Below are positions 24,411-35,900 of a stretch of 64,000 nucleotides of DNA, in pieces. Position numbers and translations under genes: made by a program. This DNA is from Antedon mediterranea. Its lineage: Eukaryota; Echinodermata; Crinoidea; Comatulida; Antedonidae. Position 1 is the first letter of the stretch. Every line of letters begins with the position of its first letter. Location of the stretch: contig NC_092673.1 of the NCBI RefSeq assembly GCF_964355755.1, positions 12,035,001-12,099,000 of the forward strand, written 5' to 3'. Under the pieces are notes generated by a model that had not been told where the DNA came from, did not search any database, and saw nothing but the letters and a program-made list of their open reading frames with translations.

Positions 24411-25300
24411 TGTCACGATAAATATAGTCCGGGGCCAAAATCGGTCCGGCCGGACCAGTTTTGGCTCTAAAATAGTGGCCAAAAGGAAAAGCAGTCTGCC
24501 ACTGCCAAAATCGGTCCGAACTTTTCTTCTGTCGATTTTAATTGAATTACTAGGCCCCTAGCCTAGGCCTATGATGCTGTTTTAAGTTGTTTATGGCTAG
24601 AAAAATATCCCATGATATATATTAGTAAGGTTATCTTGTCGGATAAATACTATAAATAAATGTATTTTATCTAAAAACATGACTTTAGGTGTTCACTCAT
24701 ATTTCGGCCTGCCACACACTCACATGAACGCTGATATTGCCAGCTAGATTTTATTTATGATTGAGGCCTTTTTCCTTCCTCAGCCTAATCAATATTGGAT
24801 AATTGATTTATAATAATTGTATTGAATTTATATATTGATTGATTAACCATAAATAATTAATAAATTTAATTGTTTTTAACATCATGGGGAAACGAAGATG
24901 TTAAAAAAGAACAAAATAGATTAAAAACAGGCAGAGATACATATTGTATACAAAAAGCCTAACAATTAGTACTAATTATTGATGAGTTACTACTAATAAT
25001 GATAATAAAAAAAACAGGCTTAATTTATAATATTAATAAAATAACAAATAAAACCCCGTAGTTTTCAATATAATGACTAATCATGGCCTTTTTTTAATGA
25101 TATATACATTATGACTCATTTTGCGCACCATATTTGTAAGACCGGACGATATTTGGCGGCCAAAAACAGTCCTACTGCCCGGACCGATTTTATCCAGGCC
25201 GGACAGGTTTTGGCAGCCATAAATGGTCCCCCGGACTGATTTTGGCAGCCAAAACTGGTCCGCCGGACCGATTTTGGCCCGGACTGATTTTGGTGTGACA
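24411..25300. mobile_element. TIR element with CAAAATCGGTCCGG arms, 4 bp TSD GCCA
   Basis: Starts TGTCAC and ends GTGACA. Subterminal inverted arms contain GGCCAAAATCGGTCCGGC and GGACCAGTTTTGGCT on the left and their complements on the right, plus additional copies of the CAAAATCGGTCCG word inside both arms. GCCA is duplicated at 24407-24410 and 25301-25304. 890 bp, no transposase. It is inserted in the CTAGGCCTAG low-complexity tract. Superfamily unassigned. Confidence 0.8.
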
Positions 25301-25304
25301 GCCA

Positions 25305-26480
25305 CATAGCTGTAGGCTAGCTAGCTAGTAGAGCCTCTAGCCTAGGCTAGTAGGGGCCTAGAGACTATTAAAGTAAAAGTATAAAATAAGGTAAACAGAA
25401 AAATGGACCCATGATGAACGATCGGAGGCCGATCGTTTTATTACGTTTGGCCCGATCATCTTTGCCGTTGACGTTGATCTCGATAGTCTTAATCATTATT
25501 CATTGGGCCCAATAGCCAAGCGGCAAGTGTATCATTTGTAAATCAGTTCTAGGGGCCTATGGTAGGGGGTGCGGGACTCGGACGATAAGACTATAAATGT
25601 ACACAATTGCTAAAATTGTACATTTTGACAAACTTTTATAATTTTAATAGAAACTTAAAAATACAGGTATAACTAATAATAATAGTGTCGCCAAAAACAA
25701 CAACTAAATTCATATCTAGAAGGGCCCTGTATTACCTAGACCTTCAAGGATCGGTACTCGGACGCCCTCAATGTTTTGTTTATATTCACATTTTTTCAAT
25801 AAAAAATTATTTGTAATATTAGATTTGTATAGAGATATTGAATTACTTTAAAAAATGCGATCCACTAATTAATTTTAGTTATTAATTACATGTTTTTATA
25901 TATAGCGCCACCTACTGTCCAACTTCTAAAACAGGGTACCATTTTGGTTCTTGGTATTTGAAGCCCTTTATCAGCCTTATCCATGTGTAGCGGCCATTTT
26001 TTTTTTTTTTTACAACGAAGTAAGAGTTAAGAACCAACTATTACTTTTTACACATTGTGAATAATTTTGGTGTAGATTTAAAGACCTATGACCTTATAAG
26101 TTTCTTTAAAAACCCAAAATCATGTGTGACCTTGAACTTGACCTTACATAAATTACTGTTTTAGAAGCGATGTTCATGGAAAATTGTAATTTTTTTCGGT
26201 TACCCAGCGACGTGACATCGGTAATGAATAATTCATGACGAAAAATTATTTGATTGGTCAATATTTTATACATATCCATAAGTAAACAGTATCAGGTGTC
26301 CGAGTACCAACAATGTCCGGGTACCGCGCCCTCTCCCTAGGCCTAGTTTATAATTGAGTTCTCGGCATACTCTCAGATGGCAGATAAAACCTAATGAAAG
26401 TAAAAGTAAAACAGTACTGAATTTTGTTAATTTATATTTAAAATAATGTTTAAAAAAACAATTCTTGATTTTGTAGAAAA
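25305..26480 (+). other. Region upstream of ASPM
   Basis: No other gene is visible. It contains the distal CTAGGCCTAG tract (25310-25362), an inverted GATCGGAGGCCGATC word at about 25420 and a T run near 25991. The promoter should lie here but no TATA box or initiator can be supported. The sequence TTGATTTTGTAG immediately before the ATG could be a 3' splice site of a 5'-untranslated exon; an in-frame TGA at 26466 limits upstream extension of the coding frame if there is no such intron. Confidence 0.4.
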
Positions 26481-26936
26481 ATGGACACTGGTTCACTATG
26501 CAGTCCTCTTACTGGGAACCACGGAGCTCAAAAAGGAAAAAGACGCCGTTCTTGGTTTGTTGGTACACCACATAAACAGAACTTGGAAGTACAAGATGAT
26601 ATTCCTGTTCTTAAACTGACTTACTTTACAAAAAAAGTTATTCTATGTTTTGACGATGTTTTAATTGGAAAAATTAAAACATGCTATTTACGTATTGAGA
26701 ATCCTTGTGATTTTATTCAGAATGTCTATCTAGAAAAGTTTCCTTTTGAGAAAGGATTTGATATTGCTAAAACAGAATGGACATTACAAAGTGAAGAACA
26801 TTTGCTAGTACCAATCACCTGGTGTCCTGTGGAAGAGGGAAATGTAAGACAACTGGTGACTTTCAAATTTGAAGGAATGCACAGACTTCAAATCATAATT
26901 GTCGGTACAGCTAAGATACAAAGTTCACAAAAAAAG
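26481..26936 (+). CDS. ASPM: ASPM exon 1: ASH domain
   Basis: Codes for residues 1-152 in phase 0 with donor AAG|GTACGT. It holds RRSWFVGTP and the beta-rich ASH (ASPM-SPD2-Hydin) domain: [40 protein letters not shown] and IIIVGTA. ASH domains act in centrosomal/spindle-pole targeting. The start is the first ATG in the frame. Confidence 0.9.
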
Positions 26937-29900
26937 GTACGTTTATCAATATCTTACTACTTAAAAAGGGATTCTGGGTTTGAAATTGCTTTTAAATAAC
27001 AAATATTATAACAATATAGACATGTCAGAATGAAGAAGTAATAACGAGAAATTAAAAAAAATAAATTTAATATACATTTTAGGGTAAATTCATGGAAAGT
27101 CTGTTTTTCAGCAGCTTAGGGAAGCTTGTTAATGTTCATGAGATATTCACAAAATCACGTCATCACTCTGGATTCCAAACTCGCGACGTCATATACATGT
27201 ATGTTGTGTTTGTCAACTAATTTACATCTCTCTCCCCTGTCAAACGACGACCACCCGATCATTGTGAAATACATTTTTTGTAGATTTTCTAAGCTAGGCC
27301 TAAATTGTATTAATAACAGTAGCATAATTATGATTATTTGACATTTAATGAAATACGAAATTTAGTACAGATCATGGATGTTATGTATTATATTGTATTT
27401 AAGTTATGCTGCCCTCTATGTTAATAAAACACACACAAAATGGCCCTGTGTAGTTGCGTGTCGAACGTCTCACGTGTTGAGATAAAGTAGAACATAACAA
27501 TGGAGTCATAAATTATACTATTTTTATACCCCTATAGTACAGATATCGTAAATTATCAGCTTCACATACTACACTAGCCTAAATCATTTTTTGTTATGGG
27601 TGAAAGCCAATCTGACTAGGGATTCCCTACGCTCGCGCTAAGGTCAAATTTTCGTTCGCCAGAATGGCGAAAGGTTTTGAGAAACATTAGCCAAATTGAA
27701 AATCCTTTAGCCAAATTTAAAAAACCATAAAAATTCGCAAAAATGTTTATTAAATAAATAATGCATGTATTTGTTTGTTATTTTACTTCTTTTACATTTA
27801 TATTATTATTAGGTATCCCAATAAAGCTGATTTTCGTTACTGCGATTTTAACACGTTCGTGAAATTTCAAAAAGTGACGTGTCTTTGAAGTTAAAAATAT
27901 ACTATTTCTTATGTACCCATGAGAATAAAAATTATATGCCTGGAAAGATCTTGTTTAAGGGATTGTTTTTATATATTTTTAATCTATGTTTATTAAATAT
28001 TTTAATAGAAAACGCTAGTTAAAAATGAGGTACAAAAGCCGAAATCCGCGCGCTAAAAATAACTTTGGAAAACACCTACCCATTTTCGCACCCGATCGCA
28101 CGAGGTCCATAATAAGTGGTGGAGTAATTTTTGTTGCATGTTATCAGGCTTTAAATACTCTTTATTTTGATATGTAAATCGGTTATTATTATTATGTACA
28201 TCCGCCTCATATGTCAATTTTAACGATAAAAATTGAATTTTTGAGTCTTTCTCATTATCAAAATCTGGCTAATTTAGTATTGAATTAAAGCTAATTTATA
28301 TTTCTGTTTGATAAAACCACATCGTTTTATTTGACTTTGCGTGGACCTCGTGCGAAGAAGCCAACAAGACCAACCACTGAAAAAAATAATCCCTACCATA
28401 AATATCAGTGTTTACCATTTTCCTTACGGGGGATTCAGTTCTCCGCTTATTACTAAATTACCGTCGCCCAGGCAATGTGCATGGTATGCATGTATTAGCG
28501 CGTTAATTAATGATTCGATAACCCTCGCAGTGGACTGTTCCATTTTCTGAACTAGTCTTCGCCGCACACGAGGCATGTCGAAAAATGTCGCCTCTCATCA
28601 TGGAATATTTGCTTCGAAACGTCAATTTTACCGATTTATTAAATTATTTAATAAGTGGAATATTTATCAATCTATTATAAAACAAGTACGTTAGGAAGAA
28701 ATGTACCGCAGAAATTTAAGAAGCTTTGAATTTGCTATGCAGCGGCCGTAACCCATTCTATGTAGGCGGCCGAAACGCGCTTTGGCCAGGGTTGCCGTTG
28801 TAGGAGGAGTATACGCTGTTTCTTAGCTATTCAATTTAAAGCGCAACTTTCGGTTAGAATAATCGAAAGGGAAATAAAATTAAACATGTTAACATTATAC
28901 TATTGAGGTAATTACTTTGTTAAATTTAAAATTCCCCTTTTTAAATAACAGAACAGCCTCGTTTACGGAAGTAATCGTCCACATTTGGAGTGGAGCTGTG
29001 GCTTGGTGGTTATGATGCTTGGCTACCAATCTAAGGGTCCTGGGTTCAAGTCCTGTCATATGTCAGGGTTTTTTTCTCATGACAATTTACAACTCCACTC
29101 CCAAAGACTTAATAATAAGTCTTTGTCTATGTAGAGCATCTTGTGTATATGTTTGTCTTATATGTTCTAGTGCAGTATATGGAGAGCCATCTCGATAGTG
29201 CTTTGCACTCATGGCAATCCTCAGGGTGCTGCACCGCTGTGTTGTCATGTATGTTTGCCTGAAAATTAAATAAAATAAAATAAAAAAAATAAAATAAAAC
29301 ATGTTGCTGTTTACATTTTCTTCTCGAAGTTCATTTTCTACGTCGAAGAATAGGGACTTCCCCTTTTAGTTTTATTCGCTCATCATCACGTCGACGACGG
29401 CCGGCCACGAACCAATCACATTAACTGTGTGTCATTAAAACGTCATCGAGGCACGCTCTGAGCATGTTTAAACAGAACTAAAAAAAATGAATAAGGCGAT
29501 CATGACGTCGTCACATAAAATGCTGTGGTGGTAAAAAGTGTACCCGAGTCAGAAAGTACCGAAGTGTGGCGAATTGTCGCTCCCATAAGAAGTCACGCCG
29601 ATCAGGCTAGGCCTAGGCTTGGAAATGTGTTTTCGCCAATTTGGCGAACGAGGCAATAATTATTTTCGCCAAATGGAGACTCCAGTCGCCATTGGCGAAT
29701 TGGCGAGCGGTTAGCGCGAGCGTAGATTCCATGTCACGATGGCTACGGGCCTAGCTAGCATACTAGACAATTGGCCCATAAATAACAAAACTCAGTGGAT
29801 TCCAAACCCATCCTATCAACCAAACTCCTAAACAATCTAAACCTAAAACGTTCTTCAAAATCGGCTGTAAATATTGAGGCAAAACTAGGGCTAGGTCCGA

Positions 29901-32900
29901 TCGCCGTCCGCACGTATGGTGTCCTGAATATCGTCTAAAACAGTTTACTCTCCAAAAAAGCGGATACTGCATCAAGCAAGTAGACCTAGTAGGCAGGAAA
30001 CTAGCTGATCCGGCCCAGTTAAAAATTGAGCTATCTAGTGTAGTAGACCCTATGCGAATTGATACTACCAGGCCTTTTACTATTAGGCTAGCTACACTTG
30101 TTAAAATTAGCAATACTAGTATTCCAACTATCTCATTCAAGCTATATTATCTATACCATTCCGGTAGGTCGAGTCGACCTTCAATCAAATACTGTACATC
30201 GTTCATGTTGTGATTATAGACGGGGTATACTCGACCCGACCAGTTTGGTATTGTATACTGTATCTGCTTATCACATGACGATGCCAGAGAGAGCACTGTT
30301 TTAATGCATTTTCATAAAATATTGACTTGATAAATGGGAAAAATGACTAAATATACATCACAAAAGCATAATTTTACAAAAGTAATTTATATGGTTAATG
30401 ATAACGAGTCATCGGAAGATCAACCATTTCACGAATTTCCTATTCTGTAACACAGTGTCATATAGCCGTACAGTAGCTGTACTTGCAATTTTGGCTTCAC
30501 TTCTCACAGCCCTCGTTCTGCTTCACCGCTTGCTTAATAAGTGAAACTTTTACCGTTCAAGAGAAAAACAATTATTTATATTTTATATTTTTTACTATTC
30601 ATTTTAAACCCGGAACCCCCCTTTAACTTTAAGATTAAGAGTGAGTATGATAATTCAAGGTCATATAAACAAAAATGGTTCAGTTTTTCTGGTTCTGGTT
30701 TAAAAAAATATGTGGCATTGCAGAAAAATTGCACCAAATTTTCATTCTGTAATCTGATATAAAAAATAATTCCATTTAAAAGTGCATTTGTAGCAGACCT
30801 ACCACATAGCTTTTAAACAATTCAACAATTACTTTTAATTTGATTCAAATTTACATACTGTACAAACAAAAATTACCTTTAGAATATCGCTATAAAAATA
30901 CAATTAAAAAAAAGATGCAAGACTGAGACGATCAAAGCAAATTTGTGCAGTAAATTTAATTAGGATATTTGAATAAAATAAGTACAATATTTTTGAATAT
31001 TTTTTAAAATCAATTTAAATCTTTAAAAAAAACTACAAATAAAGCATTTCTTAGTTATTTATATAATTGTAAAAATTAAATTTCAATGGTACAGTTAATG
31101 AACAAGTTAAGATGTAAACAAGTATGTAAACTATGAACAGGTTAAGATGTAAACAAGTATGTACCGTATATTTCGGTGTATAAGTCGCACTTTTGACACG
31201 CAAATTTGACCTCTAAATTAAGGGTGCGTCTTATACACCGAACATAAATGCCTCACCACACAGATTGTACATAGGCCTAGGCTATCGTCACCTCGTTTGC
31301 TAGGCCTGAGTAGGCTAGGCCTAGCTAAAGTAACTAACTAACGTAACGGCAACCTGCTTCTGCCTAGTTTTCAAGGCATTTTAGCATGATGTTATACTAA
31401 AAATATGATGAAAAGATTTGTTCATTATGGCGATAAAATTTCATTTGTAAACGTTTACGTACGATTGGAATAGTATTTATTTATACAGTAGTTATACGCA
31501 CGATCGTCGTACCCCCAGCGCAAGCCCTTCTTGGCGGCCACATGGTGTACTGTATTCGACTAGTATATTCTCCAGGTGATTATAGCATGGACCTAGCGTA
31601 CACACTTCTCGGATACATAGATACTAATCGAATACGATTGTCCGTGAAAACGTCCGCCCTCTCGAAATGATCGAGCGAGGCTAGTCCACATATACGTGCA
31701 CTCGATGTTGCGGCTGTTGAGGCTGGGCGCGGCCGAGCCTAGGTAAGAAAAAACCTAAATAAAGGACGCCGTTGCAGATATAACAAAATATATTATTACA
31801 ATAATATTGATTACAATTTAAAAAAACATTGTTTTGATGAAATATAAGGTGCGTCTTATACACCGACGATATAAAAAATACCGATATTTTACTCTCAGTT
31901 AGGGGGTGCGTCTTATACACAGGTGCGACTTATACACCGAAATATACGGTAAACTATGAACAAGTTAAGATGTAAACAAGTATGTAAACTATGAACAAGT
32001 TAAGATGTAAACAAGTATGTAAACTATGAACAAGTTAAGATGTAAACAAGTATGTAAACTATGAACAAGTTAAGATGTAAACAAGTATGTAAACTATGAA
32101 CAAGTTAAGATGTAAACAAGTGTAAACTATGAACAAGTTAAGATGTAAACAAGTATGTAAACTATGAACAAGTTAAGATGTAAACAAGTATGTAAACTAT
32201 GAACAAGTTAAGATGTAAACAAGTATGTAAACTATGAACAAGTTAAGATGTAAACAAGTATGTAAACTATGAACAAGTTAAGATGTAAACAAGTATGTAA
32301 ACTATGAACAAGTTAAGATGTAAACAAGTATGTAAACTATGAACAAGTTAAGATGTAAACAAGTATGTAAACTATGAACAAGTTAAGATGTAAACAAGTA
32401 TGTAAACTATGAACAAGTTAAGATGTAAACAAGTATGTAAACTATGAACAAGTTAAGATGTAAACAAGTATGTAAACTATGAACAAGTTAAGATGTAAAC
32501 AAGTATGTAAACTATGAACAAGTTAAGATGTAAACAAGTATGTAAACTATGAACAAGTTAAGATGTAAACTCATTTATAGAGGATTATTGGATCATATCT
32601 GATAGAGATCATAATTGGGGAGAAAGTGAAAATCTTGTGTTTTTATGTATTGGTCATGCAGTAGGTCTACATTAATTAATTTAAAACTAAATTTTTTCCA
32701 GTTAAAAAGACCATCATTGGTATCAACTCAGCTCTCTAACACAGTGCAAATAAAAAAATCTCAGAAACATGAAGTGATGGACAAAAGAAAGAAACTTAAA
32801 AAAGTAAAGCTAAGGCAACAAATTGATGTAGAAAACATCGATCCTGTGTCTAGTAGTACAAACCGCCGTACTAATAAGAAAAGAAGCAAGACAAATGATG

Positions 32901-35900
32901 GCATACCTTTGAAAAACTGCCAACAAATAAGTATTTCAACTAAAACTGCAAGTCCACATGTATTTGAACATTGTAGTATCTTGCCAACTGACAACAATCT
33001 GCCAATACAATCTAACATTAAAAGAGAAACTATAACACTAAGTGAATTACCATGCTCTCCAGCTGTTGCTCTAGGCCTTTATGATGATAAATCAACTACT
33101 ACTACGAACATCTCAGATGTAGAACAGTTTAATATTACAGTTAACCAAGAAGCAGATGAAAGTGATGATTCAAAAAGTATCCGGCCCAAGACATCACAAT
33201 TGTTAGACGTCACTTTTCCAGTGCAGAAAAAGAGTACAACATCCACCCTAAGGAAGAAACGATCAAGAGAAGGGAGCACTGAAAATGTATCACCAAAGAA
33301 ATTGAAAAATTCTATTCCAATACAAATAAAGGCTTTAAAGATGCCCAGCAAATCACACAAAAGGCCAATAAAAAAAGGAAAGAAAGGAGTTGCAATATCG
33401 CATTTAATGCTGAAAAAGGCTGGTATGTATAATAGTTTATTAATTGTACTGATTACCTTTAGCATGACAGCATAAATAATGAGCTGAACAATAAAAAAAA
33501 AAACCTAAAATGTTCTGGTTTTCTCAATGTAAACTTTGTCACCTTACAAAATGTTGATGTACTGTACTGAGATTTTTCAGGGTTTCCAGTTTTGAGAAAG
33601 TTGACAAAAGTTTTTTAACTTTTATAATGTAGACTTTTTTACTAATGTCCTACAATTTAATCACTTGCCAAATAGAACTTATTAGTGTACTGTTATATTA
33701 CTTCATCATCGAACTTTTCAAAGATTGAGGAACATTAACATTTTTTTTGTACATCTAGATATTCCACGACATCCAATGCCATTTGCAGCAAAAAATATGT
33801 TCTATGATGAACGTTGGATTGACAAACAAGAACAAGGATTTGTAAAATGGTTGAATTATATTCTGACACCAGAAGACTACTCTCTGGATCCTAAGTGCAA
33901 GTCTGCAAAAGGTAAATTAGATTATTTTATTCTGTTACACAATAATATTCACTATCTATGTGTACAGTATGTTTTTTATTCTTTATACGTCATAGTTATT
34001 GTTTTATCTGTATTTTTATCCAACAGGATAAGAAAATTTGTTTCTTCTAGTTTTGACCTTATTTACGGTTAAATTTTCAACTCTCATTATTTTGTATTTA
34101 TCTTAACCGTATTCAAATGAAATTTTGCTGTCGCACAACGAAATGCTAGATGCTAGAAATGTTAGTACCCACCTTAGATTTTCAAACCACTTTTAAACTG
34201 ACTACAACATTTTTCTTACCATTTAGTGAATGCATCCAAATTATTCTTATCAGCAAGTACAATGGGGAATACTAGAGCTCCAACTAAAGAGGTTTTGTCG
34301 TTAAGAGCATACTCTGCTAGAAGACAAATGAATAGGCTACGTAGAGAAGCATGCTCTCTCTTCCAGAGTGAACCAGTCATACGAGTCATTCAGAAGATTG
34401 AAGCAGAAGTTGAAAGAGGAGGGTTGGAGATTCGAAAAGATAAACATATCCATGCTGACTATGGTATATTTGCTTATTTCATTTTCCTACTTCAAAGAGC
34501 AATAATTCCATAGCTTTGTATAAAGATTGGCCCTTATTATATATTTTGTGATCTTTCATATTTAGAAATGAAATTTAAAAAATTTTTATTTCTTATTAAT
34601 TTGAATAAAGGTATAAAAGAGAACTTACTGAACATGATGTTATCTTATAATCCACTGTGGTTGCGTATAGGTCTTGAGGTAAGTTGACAGCATTGTGTAA
34701 TTACTATAGGCAGTTTTTCTGTGCACTAAGAATTTTAAACTGGATTAATGATGCATGTAATTATTTTGACAATTAGATATTCCGTTCTATTGCTTATGAT
34801 TGGTCAAGTGCATTGTATTCTGGTGGGAGCCTAGTTTATGGGGAAGAATCATAATGAATATAAATTTTCCATGACTATATAACATTATATAAATAAAGCC
34901 TTGTTCATCTGTCTTACTGTACCGATCAAATCAATTGTTTATTTAGGATATCCAAGTAGTAATCAACAATATTTTACACCTGCTTATAAATATACATTTA
35001 CCATGAAGACAAAGGGAAGCGAACAATCAAAAACATTTTTCAATTGATTTTGTCTTCCAAAATGAATTGCATTAATTACCTTTTTCACATTGCAGACAAT
35101 ATATGGAGAAATGTTGGCAATTGAAAACAATGATGATGTGGTCGGACTTTCTAGATTTATTGTCACTAGAATGCTGTACAACCCAGATATTGCTGCAGAG
35201 TTTGCTCATCCAACAGTACCAGCTTTTTTTAGGCCAGGTATATGCATCAAATATGTGTTTTAATTTTCATTTCGTATATTTGCATACAGTAGAACCTCTG
35301 TTTTATATACACTGATTTTACATTCCCTGGATTTTATGTACGCTTAAAATGACCGATAATTTCATCATTTTTATTTAATTTATAACACTTTATTTAAACA
35401 TCACACAGCCTGTATACAGTACTGTACTTTCAAATTCTAGGTAGGCCTCGCATCTTTCTAGGCCTGTTAGTGCTAGTCTGGCCTAGATTAGTCTAGGCAA
35501 GGCCTAGCTATTTTCGTAGCCTCTATCTAATATAAAAACAAATTAAATTGAGATGATAAAATAATGGAGTGGATGGAGTTATCATTTCTTGTGGCCATGA
35601 TAAACCATAAAGCAATACTAAAAAAAGTGAGAGTTGCAGTACTTTAAATTTGGAAGTTCCATTATGTCACTTCTTTATAAATCTGTTATTAAAGGTATTC
35701 TCAAAGATTCTCCAAAAGTCTCCGCAAAACATAGGCACTGTAGTATAATTTGTACAATTTTTTCTTTTATAATAGGATATGAAGACGCTCTTAATAAGTT
35801 CATTTTAAAGAAGTTCCTGGTATTGGTTCTGTTTCTAGATCGTGCAAAGTTAACGAGGCTTATTGATCACGATCCTTGCTTGTTCTACAAAGATTCAGAG

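Larger units (their letters stand above)
27627..29725. mobile_element. TIR element in ASPM intron 1, 5 bp TSD ATTCC
   Basis: Perfect 15 bp inverted ends CTACGCTCGCGCTAA (27627-27641) and TTAGCGCGAGCGTAG (29711-29725), flanked by ATTCC at 27622-27626 and 29726-29730. Subterminal TTCGCCA/TGGCGAA words are repeated near both ends. 2099 bp, no transposase. It contains a smaller TIR element and a SINE. Confidence 0.85.

Noticed and set aside
29763-30140. 125-codon minus-strand frame in ASPM intron 1
   Set aside because: No recognised motif; hydrophobic start is by composition only and there is no supporting context.
31097-32575. CRISPR array
   Set aside because: Regular repeats, but the whole 35 bp unit repeats without unique spacers, and the genome is eukaryotic. 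The 24 bp and 69 bp arrays are rejected for the same reason.
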